Shown piece by piece: positions 1 through 30,552 of a stretch of DNA of 64,000 nucleotides. This DNA comes from Pelecanus crispus (taxonomy: Eukaryota > Chordata > Aves > Pelecaniformes > Pelecanidae), in assembly GCF_030463565.1 (NCBI RefSeq), contig NC_134655.1, positions 3,918,372-3,982,371 of the forward strand. The letters run 5' to 3'. The stretch's first letter is position 1. Each line of letters begins with the position of its first letter. The position numbers were made by a program, and so were the translations under genes. The notes beneath the pieces were generated by a model, which saw only the letters and a list, made by a program, of their open reading frames with translations, did not search any database and was not told the DNA's origin.

Positions 1-3000
1 TGGGGGTACTTCATTTTCTGCTATCAGGGAATTTGTTTTCAGCTGGGAAAGATTTATTGATTGTGATGATTTGTTTGTAGTAGGGAAGGGATGAGCCAGA
101 AGAAGTGTAGTGCAAAAGGTATTTTTCTTTTGGATGACTGCTGTGCATTTGAATGCTTTCTTGTATCTGGATGTGTTGGGAGTGTCTTGTGTGAGTTCAT
201 CGAATAACTCATTATGAGTTGCATTGTTTCCAGATACTTACAAAAGGCTTATTAGCACAGGAAACGGCTTTTTCACTTGCAGCCTGCTTCCTGTTGATCC
301 CTCAGAGGATGCAAAGGCCTCTTTCTCCCAGATTTCAGCAGGAGCTTATCTGAAGCTAAAGTAATCTGCTGAGATTGAGGGGATCTGCCAAGGGTGCACA
401 AATGCAGTGACTCAGCACAGCTTCTGGAGGCTGGCTCTGGAGGAGTGGCAGGTCTACCCAAGAGATATTGGTGCTGCGGAGCACAGGTGAGGAGCCCCAC
501 ATGGGCCGGCTGCTGGAGGCAGCCTTGGAGCCCAGCTTCTGCTTCCACCCTCTCCTCCTTCCCCAGAGTGAAAACTTTGTCCTTGCTGCTCCCTGGGGTT
601 TCCAGTGATTCAGGCTGTAGAAGGGTCCAGACCTCTGAGTTCAGGGTCTGAACAGCCTCTGCAGATGGTTACAAGGCTTGGAGGAGTGAAACTATGCTCT
701 GGAAGTATTCCTCCACCCTTCTCTCCCCAGCAGCTGAGCTGACTTTGGCTTACTAGCGTTGGTATTTAAAAGACTTTCAGATGTGTGTGGTCCCTGTAAA
801 AATAAATCTCCAAAGGAAACAAATGTTATGTGGTGAAAGTCTGCCAAGTCCCCATTACTTATTAGCTCGTAGTATTATGTAGAAGAGACTTAACTCTATA
901 GTCTGGTATAGGATAATTCTTCAGTGAACAGTTAGCTCTTTGAAGATTCACGTTTAAAGCCTGTTGCTCTATAGGGTCAAGACTGAGCCATTGGCTTTAT
1001 GGGGGTTTGGTTTTGAGTGCCTTGACACATTTGGCAGAGCCCTGAAATAGTAATTTGTCATTTTAGAGGGTTTTGGCATGTAAGTTCACATCAAGCAAAG
1101 CTTTGAAATCAGTGATCGGGGATGACATTTTCAAAGCAGTTCAGAAAAACAGAGGTTAAAATAAGAAATATAATTAAACACGTGCATCTAAATAGACTGA
1201 CTTGAAAATGTTAATCCAAGACTTCCTTCAAAAGCAGTGATTACTTGATTTAAATTTTTTCCAGAATTCTCATCTGTGCTGCAGCTAGATCTCAGCTACT
1301 TACCACCCTAACTTACATCCTGATTGGAGAACATGCTGTGCTATCAGATGCAATTTTTTATAGAAGTCAGGATGATGTATAGCAAAGCAACTGGGCATTG
1401 ACATAGAGAGTACTTAAGACTGCAACTCCTAATGATGCTAGAAACTGGATTTTCTAGGCGTTTGTGAGGAAGTTAGCACAAAGCAGCCACAAAACCCCTT
1501 TTACCTGCAGTCTGCCCCTTTCCAAAGTATCACAGTTGCTCAGCAATGTCAACAAACATGTCTATACAGATTAGTTACCCAGGCAAAAGTCTAAATGTTA
1601 GCTTCCTGGAGGAAAGATGATTCATCTGATTTAAAGCAGATAATTTAATCTGAAGAGCTAATTTTATCTTTCCTTTTTAGCTAGATGAAATTATTGATGG
1701 GAAGAAGACTTCTTTTCCCCACTTCTCAATCACTCATGCTACATAAAATGTTTTAGATTATGGTATCTCAGAGGGTGAGTCTCTTCTGATGTACATAGGT
1801 TTTGACTAGCAGTAACTCCTTAAGGCCAGTGAAGAAGCTTTTGTGAAGTCAGGAGCAGGCCCTTGCATTCATCAAGAAAGAGCTCTTTACTTCTGTGCCT
1901 TATTGCATAGCCCAGCCAATGTCTGTAGTATGAGCTGATCCTGTTCTGATTTGTAGAGAAGCAAATATGGTGCGATTCCACTGAGAACATGTGAAATCAG
2001 TGTGGCTCCAGGGCTCTTCACCTCTCATGATGCTCTGGCTGCTGAGATCCTTCTTGCCTTGTGGCAGGATTAAAGGAGGGCAACCGTACTGAAGGTGATT
2101 GGGGCACCTTTTAGGATTAACTTGAGGTTTTACCTAAGATGAGCATTACCATCATTGGCTATAGAAACCTTATCCTTCAGTCAGGAACAAATACCAGGTC
2201 TCTTTCTGGAGTAATTCTGCTTTTAAAAGGAAGTGCCCATGTTCCAAAAAGCTTCTGGCAGTGTCCTGAGCAGACATGTCCATATAGACATGCTTCATCT
2301 TCTCACCAGCCGGTGTGGTCTCAGATGTGGAAGAGAGTCGAGAGCCATCTGTTAATGCTGTTTGAGACCCTTTGCTGTCCTCAGAACTCTCCATGCAAGT
2401 CAAACTTGGGAGATGAGTAAGCTGTTATACAATTCTACTGACTGCATGGGTTTATATCATCCTGCCAGGTTACCCTGGAGTAGCATCCCGATCCTTAGAC
2501 ATCATCCCAGTCTGCCTCTTCTCTATCATCTGTGCACCACTGAAGACTGAATTTGCTTTCCTTTTCTCTATTCTTGCTGTTACTGTACTCAGCACATGCA
2601 TAATGATTTGTATCTTTGGCACATTTTCAAAGTATGAATAAATTTATATTTACAACAGTATTGTAGTATAGGGAAGAATTGTTGATCCTGGACAGATTAA
2701 GCACAAGGTGATGAATGGCCAGGTATTATCTAATTTGGAATGGGATCTAATGGGAAGGAGAAGGCTTGAAGTCCCACCTACCTCTTGCGTCTGCATCCAG
2801 AGACATACTGAAATACGCCCTGGAGAGCACAGACCCTGCTCTTTCCTGTGGTCCTCTCACGTGCTAATTCCTGAGGAAGGAGAGCAGATCTGTGGTCTCC
2901 TCTGTAGCGAACCCACCAGGCACATAAGGGAGCAGCCAACAGCTTTAGCGGAGGATGCATGGGAGCCTTTGACGAATAAAAGGATGGTTTCAGGGAATAT

Positions 3001-3845
3001 GAAACTTTTTGCAAATGTCATGTGTGAAAGCTGCTGGCAAAAAAGATGAGCTTTTGGTAGGTTTGTGCCAGTGTTGCCTGGACTATTATGTACAGGGCAG
3101 ACAAAGCTGGAATAAATACTAACTTTTTCTGTGTGAATGTGATACTGCTGTGATGTGCCAAAATGACAAAATCTGATGTTTTCATTCAAAACAGACGCAG
3201 TGTTGTTAGGAAAGATTTCCTTCTACAGATGGGAAGACCCATTTCCAAATCCTGTTCTTTTCTGAAATAAGGATGGGACCAGTACCACTGGGGTTAGGAG
3301 TGCTGCTCTTCTAACTGTGGGATAGAAATCTCCATCCAGAAAGCAGGTGAAAGATTTTGCTGTCAAAGTGAAAGAGCCCAGTGCAATTTCCTAACAGCTG
3401 ACTCCTCCTGCAGTGGAATTGGAAAATAAACTTCTCTTAGTTTGGGATATGAGCCAGGTTGAATCTGTTGGGTTAAGCTTGTGTTGAATGACTCCATCCT
3501 GAACCCCTCAGGGATTTGAATGAACTGGGATTCAGAGCTCTGGCTTTGGCTTATGTCCAGTGTTAACGGAGAAAAATTATTCAGGGGCACCACATGCAGA
3601 ACTACCAAGTGAATTCTCCCTTTCTGCTTGCCAGTGTAAACCATGAATGCTGTGTAACACCAGTTACAGGAGCAGGACTGTGCCCAGTTCCACTGGTCAA
3701 CTTTTTTCTTAGTTGCTTTCCTAACGCACAGGAGTCTTGTGCCAGCGTTGTAGCACACTGTGGGATTGTAGCCATGACCTCCCTGTACTGGTAATCCTTT
3801 AATATTGGTGCATCAGTCTGATTATGCTCTTTTTTTTTTTTTCAG
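1..3845. other. Upstream region, no gene recognised
   Basis: This 5' flank of DCX, or an upstream intron if earlier untranslated exons exist, shows no protein family in any frame. The open frames (longest 131 codons, minus strand, 3363-3758) have no recognisable domain and no flanking splice-site logic. The DNA is moderately AT-rich and largely unique. It ends in a T-run followed by CAG at 3829-3845, a possible splice acceptor. A neuronal promoter could lie in the last kilobase, but I see no convincing TATA box or CpG island and do not call one. Confidence 0.5.
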
Positions 3846-4174
3846 TGGGGCCAGATGCATTCTTGGTGAAGCTAGAGCCAAGGGGAAGTTTGCATCCTTC
3901 AGAACATCACCCCAAAACTTGCCCCTTTAAACTTTTTGTTTACCCATCTGTTAACACATCCAGAGCTGGAATGAACACCCCCTTTTTTCTCAAATACAGA
4001 GAAGACTACAAGACGACGACTGATGATGAGAGTAAAAACCACTGAGGCAAAGTTACCGTGAAGGGATCGAACAAGGCACTAGGACCTAGGAGGCGTCTCA
4101 TCCACCCTGGCAGGAATTTCTTGCTTGGAGCTCAGACAACAAAGGCAGAGTGAGCCTGGTTTTCTTTCTCTCAG

Positions 4175-4201
4175 CATCTCCACCCTGTGCGCTGAAAACC
4201 G
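4175..4201 (+). other. DCX: Candidate 5' untranslated exon of DCX, 3' end at 4201
   Basis: The best-supported element is a near-consensus donor, AACCG then GTGAGT, with the junction after 4201. A pyrimidine stretch ending in TCTCAG at 4166-4174 could be the matching acceptor, giving a 27-nt exon. Alternatively, the pyrimidine stretch is the initiator of a first exon, or the exon starts at 3846 after a T-run and CAG. No long frame runs through it, consistent with UTR. Known family context: DCX genes have non-coding 5' exons before the exon carrying the ATG. Joining 4201 to 5741 gives a short leader with no ATG before the DCX start. The exon is inferred from splice signals only, and its 5' end is uncertain. 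Confidence 0.35.
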
Positions 4202-7280
<3,079 letters not shown>

Positions 7281-7894
7281 TCCCCTGCGTGGCAGGTCTG
7301 AGCAAGCAGGGGATGCTCAGGGCAGGTCTGAGTGTATCCCTGTACCTGGAGAGGGTGTCGGTGTGCCTGTTCCTCTGAGTGTCACTTGGACTATCAGATG
7401 AAGGATGAGTCAAAAATCGTTCCTTCTGTCCGGAGCGGGTGATCTGGGGGTAGGCTCACTCCTGCGGAGCTCAGCTGCCAGCCTTGTCTGTGCCTGGCAA
7501 GCTCCCTGCAGCAGCGAGCTGCTGCTGTGGGTGCTGCCTTTCCTGGGGAGTGTCAGGAGGACCCCCAGGATGAAATTGCTACCTGGCCAGCCCTGCCTCC
7601 TCGCCCAAGGCATGGCCGTGGGCAAGCTCTGCTGGCCGCGCAGCCTGAGCGGGGTGCACAGAGGACACCCACGTCCACCCCGCTTTTCTCTTCCCTGGGC
7701 AATTCAGATATTCCATTCTTTGTTTGGACCTGGTGTATCCCAATTACTCTGTTGCAAGAGGGGAGTTGCGCTCTCTGTTTCTTGATGAACCCTCCAAGCA
7801 GATGACCTGGCTGACTTGGTGACTACAGAAAATCCACAAGGCTTTTGCCTTTACTAAAAGTCAATGGATATGAGTGTGTGAGCCACTGCAGGGG

Positions 7895-8020
7895 CAGCCT
7901 CAGCAGTGAGTCATTGTGTGACCTTGACTAAAGCATGTCTCCTTAGAATTCCTTGTCTGTCAAGTGGGATACTCATTTCCCCAAAATACTTTGTGGGGAC
8001 AATCACACAGAATAAATATT
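7895..8020 (+). mobile_element. MIR-like SINE relic
   Basis: A diverged match to the core and 3' half of a MIR/CORE-type SINE. TGTGTGACCTTGACTAAAGC at 7915-7934 corresponds to the typical GTGTGACCTTGGGCAAG. It is followed by a CTTAGAATTCC-like stretch, then TCTGTCAAGTGGGATACTCA, and an AATAAATATT-like end. The family is recognised by eye from the order of these blocks. The element is old and heavily mutated, so its boundaries are approximate. Confidence 0.55.
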
Positions 8021-10784
8021 GGTTTCCATAGAGGAGTTTTACTGGGAAGAAATTGCTGCCTTTCAGAGAGATGATGCAGTCCTAGTGGAGTTATTCTCAG
8101 CCCAGTTACAGCTGTCAAATGGAGGTGTGGCCTCCCTTAATTTTAGAGATTCTGCCATGTTTCATTCTGATCTCTTAATATGGCCACAGCCTTTCTCTAA
8201 TGGCAGCTCTCAGTCCTGCTTGTCCTAGGTTTTATGTGAGTCTTCAGGAATAACTCCACAGGAGAAAATGCAGTTCTTTATTCTCCTTTTATATTCTTCC
8301 TGCTTTTTGTCAGTGAAGTTAAGAAACCTTTAGTTGTTATACCTGCTTGACACTGGGTTTTGCTGCAGGTAAGAAGGTACCTAGTTCTGAAAATTTTGTT
8401 TTACTGCTTACAGTACTGGCAGGAGATGATGGCATTTGAGTTCTGGCTTTGTTCTGCCAAAATGGTATCTGGAAGCAGCACTGAAGAAGTGGCACTAAAC
8501 CAAAGATAGGATTGTCTGTGTGGCTTTGTCCTCAGCAGAGCATCAGCTAGGAAAATACGATCTGAGCAGAGTGAAAACAAAGGAATCCAGTGTTTGAAAA
8601 TGCAGAAGTAGATCTGCATGCTGTTACTGATGGTTTAATGATAACAATATTCCCGTATTTCTAGGGATGACCTATGCATCTGTTGTAGAAAAGCAGCCTG
8701 GGAAAGACATTGCTTTTGATTTATAATACCATGGTTGTAACCAACCTTGTGGTAAGCTATGCTATTAGCTTGGGCTTTTGTATAACTGTGCACTAGGTAC
8801 ATGCATGGAAAAACAGAACTTGCAGAGTAATTGCGCTGTGACATAAAGGAACAGTACATACACAAACAGTATATGTTTGCCATATAAATTAGCTTTCTGG
8901 TTGGAGACTGAGGGTAACTAAACCAGTTCTAGTTGCTATAATGTGACTAATTTATTATTGTAATTTCCAATAAACAAGTAGAATCTAAGAAAAGGAAGTC
9001 ATCAGAGAGGCTCATCTCAGTAGTTTGATTGCAAAAGCTGGTGAATTACTGATAATATTTCACATCACATTCTAAGTACTTGATTACTTCTGCATGATTT
9101 AAAAAGGTGCTTATGTGGTGTAGTCTGAATGTACTTCTGGAGGGTAGAGAATGATATTGCATTATACCAGTATCCTTGCGGCAGACATCTCAGGTGAACA
9201 AAAACCACTTGGTGTGCTGCTAATTAAATAGGACTTGGAAATAACCCTTTTGGCTTCCAGACCCAGACTTGGTAGTCTTTTCTTCCCTGGCATTCAGGAT
9301 CATTCTCATAAGGTTCTGGATGGATGTTTTACTTCCCAGTCTGTCCAAGATGGAACAAGTGAAGTTGGTCTTACTCTTTGATCACATCCCTCCTAGCTGC
9401 CAGTTGGGATGTGCCTCTTGGTCCTTTCCTGTACTGAAACCTAATGCCTCACATTTTGGAAGCCCACCAGGACTCTGTCTCACAGGCGCTTTTTGCTGCC
9501 TGCTGAGTTCTTCCTCACCTGCCACTGGCTGCTTTTTCCATACTGCCTCCTGTACCAGAGAGCTGTCTGTGTCCATGTCTCCCAATGACCTTCTCTCAAA
9601 ATCCACGTGTCTGCTAATTTTTTTCTCCCTCCTGTCACTCATAATGGCCATCTTCCATCATTGTCGTCATCATCTTAATCTTGATTCCCTATTGTCAGCA
9701 TTCAGTTTTAATTTATTTGTAAACAATACGCATGCTGCCATTGATTAGGACTGTATTCCTCCTTAATCTATATGTTGGTTTAATGCAGTACAGCATCCTA
9801 TTACTGTACTGTTACAGCTGATCCTGACTACAGGTAAATTGCTGACAGCATCTCCCACTTGTGTACTCTCTTGGCTGAGTCACGAGTGGAGATTGGGCCC
9901 AAGTGCTATTATCTATCATGATTGTTTTAGTCAATGAGTGAATCTTTTGGAAAAGAGCACCAGGTGATCTTTATTCCCTTTCATATTATAATTGGTTCTA
10001 GTGACCAAGGTGTTAGGAAGTCAATATATGAAGCTGCCTTTATAGATTATTGGTGAGCAACTGTTGTAACAGTTAATTCTGTGTCTTGTGCTGTGAGAAA
10101 ACTTGAATATGAAAGATACTAAAAAAAAATCATGTGCCATCTTTTCCAGCCTTGCTCAAGCTGATATTAGAGCAGCTCACATTGTCGTGCAAGTTTCTAC
10201 TAAAATCTAGTTGCCTTTGACACCTGGACAAGGGTGGCTTGTTCCTTGGTTCATTTTGAGCCTCTCTGTTCTTGTAGACCCATTGTGATGAGATGGCAAA
10301 TTCTCCCTGTCTCGGCTCTGATTGTGCTTTTTCTTTGAATGGAGGGCTGGATGAAGGTGGAAGCTGATGTTATGCAGTGACTTCAGCAGCAAAGATGGCT
10401 TAAGAAATGTTGTTCTTGGCCATGTGTTCCAAACTCAGGTTGCAGCTTGCTGGCCCCATTGTCCCACAAATGAGCTCTTTGTGGGACAAAAGATTTTTTT
10501 AGTCCATTCCATAATTTTGCTGCTTTTCCATGTGGCTCCACTAGCAGTTTCTTGAAATAATGAAAGGGACAGCGAGGTGCAACTTGAGAGTGAGGGAAAG
10601 GCACAAGACAGACTCCTGGCTGTTGAAGCCATTGCAGCTCTGAGTTAACCTCAGTACTTGTGGAGACTGGTTTGATTCCTCTGGAGTGAGGGACTGATGT
10701 TTCCCCAGAAGCCAAATCCCCCTCTTGTACAGATTAGACATTTGTCACAATGTATTTAGAGGTGCTGACCCAATGGGGCAACCT
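8021..10784. other. DCX: Intron 1 interior, nothing recognised
   Basis: AT-leaning unique sequence. The longest frame (9269-9748, 159 codons) has no recognisable domain and no splice context. No RNA gene or young repeat is visible. Confidence 0.5.
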
Positions 10785-10970
10785 GCTGTGCAAGGCACTG
10801 TTTAAATGTGTAAGAAGAGAGAGTTCCTGCCCAGGGAGATCATGGTCTGAACATGTCAAAGTGGAAGAAGGTGTTATAACTGATGAGGAACTGAGATGCA
10901 GAAAAGCAGTCTGACTTGTTTGTCCAAAGTCCATAGACAAGACAAAGATGGAAGTCAGAGCTCTGAGCTT
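10785..10970 (+). mobile_element. Ancient L3/CR1-like LINE 3' relic
   Basis: Blocks appear in the expected order for an old amniote L3/CR1 3' UTR repeat. These are a GTGCAAGGCACTG stretch, then GAGAGTTCCTGCCCAGGGAG (resembling 'cagtccctgccc..ggagctta'), then GATGAGGAACTGAGATGCAG, and then ATAGACAAGACAAAGATG with GTCAGAGCTCTGAG. The copy is strongly diverged and has no coding capacity. The assignment is by memory of the family and the limits are approximate. Confidence 0.5.
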
Positions 10971-13900
10971 TCTTCTTCAAGTGCTTTCATTCCCTTCCTG
11001 AGCCTTTTTCAGGGTCTGGTCAGTGGTTTGGAGATACTTGCATCTTTCAGGTTTTTTATTATAAGTGGACTTTGGACCTGCTTCTAGTCAGTGGCTGATT
11101 TCATGTGAATTAAGCATCCTTTGCTGTGTATGGTCAGGCTCAGAAATACATGTGAAAATAAACCTATCAAATACAAATATAGCATGGATTAGACATGGTC
11201 AGTAAAGGCAGAAATGCAGACATAAAGATTAAAACTAGAACTTGAGAGACTCAACATTTAGTTGAAGCTGTAGAGGTCCTTCCTTCTGAGCTCCTGGTAT
11301 GCTCAGGCTGTTAGGCAGAGCACAGCCCCCCTCGCGTTGTGGTCAGAGGGCCCATCCAAGGGTGGTTTTAAGCCCTTCTCCTGTGCTGGGCTATTTGTCT
11401 GAAACTTGTTCTTGCCTCAGATTAAACACTAGAAAAAGCTGAATAGGATTTTGTTTTGTTTGGTGGGATTTCATTGCAAATGTTCTTGGGCTGTGTGAGA
11501 TATTCCAGAAAGTGTTTCCAAGCTTTTTGTATCCTGTCATGCCCTGGGGAATCTTTTCCAAAATCTTGTCCAGGAGTGTTTAAAGTAATCATAGGAGGGG
11601 CTCCACCCTGGAGCTGTACAGAGCCTGGTGTGTGCTGGGACTGAGGGGTTTATGGGAAGTACATTGAAATCTCCACCCAATGTGTGTGTGTTCCAGTTTG
11701 CCTGGAAAACTGAAATTCATGTAGTCCAGTATTGAAGTTTGGGTAACCCGTGGCCTTGTTTTCTATGGCTGTTGTCCTGACAATGTGGCTAATTACATCG
11801 TATATAACAAAACTTATCCTTGTGGTTCTGATTTATTTGCTTGCTCATCCTGGCTGTCACACTAGGACTGGTGTGGTGCCACAGATTCTCTATGGGCATC
11901 ATGTGGGTTTGAAGGCGATTTGGTAATCATGCAGGTCTTTCACTTTTTCAACAGAACAAGAGGTGCTTCTCTCTCATGGGAGAGCTCCCTGTGGAAAAGC
12001 AAAGGAAGGAAGCTCTTCCGGAGTTCATTTTGCCATGGTGGAGTAGGTCTTGAGGCAGAGGAAGATCTTTTTTAATGCCTAAAGTAGCAGGAAGTTCATG
12101 CATTTGAAATTAAAGGCCTACTTTAACACCATATGTAATGAACTCTGCAAGGTGTTAAGTCCACGTTATTCCTATTGAAGTCATAGTAAATCCCATGAAA
12201 TGTGAAAGCTGGGCACAGTAGCACAATCTCAACTTTGCGACAGCAGAGCTAACAACCAAAATAATTGACTGCAGCCCACAGAGACTGGTTTTGGAATAAC
12301 TGTTAGCAGTTACACTTTCAAAATGGCCTCAATCCAGCTTTCCCGATTTTTCTCGCAAGACTTCTGCCCACAGTTCATTATACTTGAAAACTTGCTGGTG
12401 CATGCTTAGAAAGGATAACTTTTTCTGAAAGCGCAGCCTGTCATTTTTAGTAACAAGGAGCTGCTGTAAGAGGGTTGAAAGATTAGCACTCATCTTGGGC
12501 TTAGAGTTTCTCTAAGAAACCTTCTCTAAGGCAAACCTTATCTTTGCTGAGATCATCCCTTCTTTAGGAGCTGAATAATCGCCTTGTGCTTCTATCAAAT
12601 TGGTAGCACAGTAATGTGTAATGCACTTGCAACCAGAGTAATTCAGTGTGATACAAGCCATGGCTTCAAATGGCAAATATGCTAATCATGACCTAAGGTC
12701 AAAGGTCTGCAGTCAGTCCATCTATTGCTAAGGGCAGGATAGAAGGAATAAATAAATGCCTTGGCTGGTTTGGTGGCATGATGGAAATTGTGACACCTCT
12801 GGAGCACAATGACAAGTGCACACCATGCTGCAAGGTTTTGGCTTTGCAGTGCAGAAAAGGCATCTTGTACTGACCTGGCCTGCACTAAAAAAAATGCTGT
12901 CCTTACCACCACTGGTATCATGCCCATAGTGTGGTGTTCAGCAGCAGACTGGATCTTGTCAGGATGATGCTTCTCACTCTTACAAAAGCTTCCCTCCCCC
13001 AATGCATGAGTATGTCTCTTTGGGGCTGCCATTTAGGGTTTTGTTTGGAAGTAATGACATGGCTGTTCATTATACCTTTTCATGGCTTGTAGTTGGATTT
13101 CTGCACATGTACACAGCTGCATGCTGTCTAAAGACGTGTTCCTGAAAATATTTGCATGCAGATTTTTATGCTTAGGGCTGGGGAGCAATATACTTCTTGG
13201 AGTTGTTTCTTTTGCTTTTGACAAAATCTCATATCCATTTCCTCCCCTTTCCTTCTGTTAGACTGTGCATGTCTTCTGCAACCACGCTGTGTCTATCAGT
13301 TCTATTTCTTTGACTGGCACAGTTGTACACCTTGACTTCTCATTATAGGCTCAGCATAGACAGATGTAGCAGAGAAACCATGAAACCACTCCTCTTTCTA
13401 TGGTAGCACTATTCCCCATAACATTTCTCCCTTTTGTGATCTTCTGGCTATACTACACGTTCAAAGCTGGAAAGTTCACAGGTCTTCAGCCCATGCTTGC
13501 CTGCTCCTGCTACCATGGTAAGGTTTGGGTAAAACTCAGCTGTGAGAAGTGAAATAGCACGTGTTCCTGGCTGGCAAATGGTAAAAGGGATGTGCCTCAC
13601 TGAGGAACTTGAATGATAATTTTGCTATTATTTGAGTTTGGGAAGACATTAGTTGAAATGATTTTTTAAATTAAGTTAAAACTTCAGGTTACATCTTTAG
13701 GTCAGGGAAGAAGGAAAGAAAAGCTCTTCTTCCCTGGAGCTCTACTGCTATAACGGCAGAAACGATGCTGAGAAGAGCTGCGATTCTGAACTGCTATTCT
13801 GAAGTGTCACTCCAAGCAAATTTCTGTCCAGTTTTAGAATTCAATAAAATATTTGCTAGGGTTTGGGTTAAATGAAACAAAGTGAGAAAGGGCAGATTAT

Positions 13901-14204
13901 ATTTTCCACAATTTGAAAGGCCAGTGTATCTATATGCACTACCTAATATCACATTTGTGGAAACAAAGCCTAGAAGAGTATTGCCTTCATGCCGCTATTG
14001 CCTTCAGTGTAGGCAGTTGTAAATACACTGGAAAGCTATGGTGTGCAGTGAAGAATTTCAAAAGATTCAGCTGGAACTAAGAGTAATAGTACTCTACCAA
14101 ACAGACCAATAATCTCTTCTGCTTACTTTAAAACATGGAACTTATTAATGGAAAATACGCTCCAAGACCTCAGGTGTTTATAGAACACAATGCAAATATA
14201 TACT
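10971..14204. other. DCX: Intron 1 interior, nothing recognised
   Basis: Unique intronic sequence without recognisable genes or repeats. Frames such as 12682-13032 (minus) match no family I know. Confidence 0.5.
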
Positions 14205-14391
14205 TCCTTTCATTGTGGCATCTTCTATCTCAAAGTATTATGTAAACACAGATGAAAGTCAAGCCTTGCAACACTTCAGTGGCAGATATTGCTACTTCTG
14301 TTTTTCAGGTAGGGAAGCAGAGGTGCAGGTGAGGTCAGGAGCTTCCACAGGGAGGCCTGGGGCAGAGGTGAGAATAGTATTCAAATCACTT
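14205..14391 (+). mobile_element. Ancient SINE/LINE-derived relic (MIR/CORE-like), host of a CR1 insertion
   Basis: A diverged series of blocks: CATCTTCTATCTCAAAGTAT, then CCTTGCAACACTTCAGTGG, then TTTTTCAGGTAGGGAAGCAG and AGGTGCAGGTGAGGTCAGG. Together they resemble the old amniote repeat segment usually ending 'tttacagatggggaaactgaggcacagagaggt'. The CR1 element starts immediately downstream, so the older repeat appears to have been the landing site. Assignment is by eye. Confidence 0.45.
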
Positions 14392-15232
14392 ATTACCTGG
14401 ACAGGCTGGACCGATGGGCCGAGGCCAACTGTATGAGGTTTAACAAGGCCAAGTGTCGGGTCCTGCACTTTGGTCACAACAACCCCATGCAATGCTACAG
14501 GCTTGGGGAAGAGTGGCTGGAAAGCTGCCTGGCTGAAAAGGACCTAGGGGTGTTGGTTGACAGCCGGCTGAACATGAGCCCAGGTGGCCAAGAAGGCCAA
14601 CAGCATCCTGGCCTGTATCAGGAATAGTGTGGCCAGCAGGAGCAGGGAGGTGATTGTCCCCCTGTACTCGGCACTGGTGAGGCCGCACCTGGAATACTGT
14701 GTCCAGTTTTGGGCCCCTCACTACAAGACAGACATTGAGGTGCTGGAGCGTGTTCAGAGAAGGGCAACAAGGCTGGTGAAGGTTCTGGAGCACAGGCCTT
14801 ATGAGGAGTGGCTGAGGGAACTGGGATTGTTTAGTCTAGAGAAGAGGAGGCTGAGGGGAGACCTTATCGCTCTCTACAACTACCTGAAAGGAGGTTGTAG
14901 TGAGGTGGGTGTTAGTCTCTTCTCCCATGTAGTTAGCGATAGGACAAGAGGAAATGGGCTTAAGCTGCGCCAGGGGAGGTTTAGGTTGGAAATTAGGAAA
15001 AATTTCTTTACGGAAAGGGTGGTCAAGAATTGGAACAGGCTGCCCAGAGAGGTGGTGGAGTCCCCATCCCTGGAAGTGTTCAAAAAACGGGTAGATGTGG
15101 CACTTGGGGACATGGTTTAGTCTAGTCTACCCTTGATTGGCTTAGAGTAGACTTGGTAGTGTAGGTTAATGGTTGGACTGGATGATCTTAAAGGTCTTTT
15201 CCAACCTAAATGATTCTATGATTCTGTGATTC
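14392..15232 (+). mobile_element. CR1 LINE, 5'-truncated copy
   Basis: A 5'-truncated chicken-repeat-1 non-LTR retrotransposon, about 0.84 kb. It carries the C-terminal part of ORF2 (reverse transcriptase) and a short 3' UTR. It ends in the octamer-type tail ATTCTATG ATTCTGTG ATTC at 15213-15232, the hallmark of CR1. The 5' truncation fits target-primed reverse transcription that stopped early. It lies in the same orientation as DCX. The heptamer TAGTATT occurs on both sides (about 14376 and 15234), but the upstream copy is about 10 bases before the recognisable start, so I do not claim a target-site duplication. Confidence 0.92.
14397..15120 (+). pseudogene. CR1 ORF2 (reverse transcriptase) C-terminal remnant, frameshifted
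   Basis: Two adjoining frames carry one CR1 protein segment. The first, 14397 to about 14579, reads through [20 protein letters not shown] and ends near LVDSRLNMS. The second, 14584-15120, runs from [14 protein letters not shown] through [28 protein letters not shown] and [14 protein letters not shown] to the usual end VALGDMV and stop. The frame change falls just after the NMS codons, where about 11 bases seem to be missing compared with the family. It lacks the N-terminal endonuclease and the catalytic RT core, so it cannot encode an active enzyme. It is not a host gene even though the 178-codon frame is the cleanest non-DCX frame in the window. Confidence 0.9.
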
Positions 15233-30273
<15,041 letters not shown>

Positions 30274-30345
30274 GGGTCTCCTGGCACCAATCCTAGATTC
30301 GGCTGCAGTGTGTGACCTAGACTAAGGCAATTAATTTGGTGTTTT
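30274..30345 (+). mobile_element. MIR-like SINE relic
   Basis: The series GGTCTCCTGGCACCAATCCT, then GATTCGGCTGCAG, then TGTGTGACCTAGACTAAGGC and AATTAATTT follows the MIR order: 'ctcctgggttcaatcc', a short spacer, 'gtgtgaccttgggcaag', 'ttaatct'. The copy is old and its boundaries are approximate. Confidence 0.5.
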
Positions 30346-30522
30346 CGGACAGGTGTGCCTTGACACATTTAAACTCATAGGGAGGCTGAAATGAGTTTAT
30401 CAATCTCTCTTTAATGTTCAAGTTTAAAAAGTTTTCACGCATCTTTGTCTTAGCTGTTTTTTGGTAAAACAGAAGATAACTCGTAAGGCTTATTCATCCT
30501 GCCAAGAGCTGGAGGGATGGTA

Positions 30523-30552
30523 TAGAATCATAGAATCATATAGGTCAGGGAT
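30523..30552 (-). mobile_element. CR1 3'-tail fragment, minus strand
   Basis: ATAGAATCATAGAATCATAT on the + strand is the reverse complement of the CR1 octamer tail (ATTCTATG repeated). The sequence just downstream (AGGTCAGGGATGA) only weakly resembles the CR1 3' UTR. This would be a very short, severely truncated CR1 in antisense orientation to DCX. A chance short repeat cannot be excluded. Confidence 0.45.

Noticed and set aside
14584..15120. 178-codon plus-strand frame as a possible host gene
   Set aside because: It is the CR1 reverse-transcriptase C-terminus, with the CR1 3' UTR and octamer tail directly behind it, so it is a transposon remnant.
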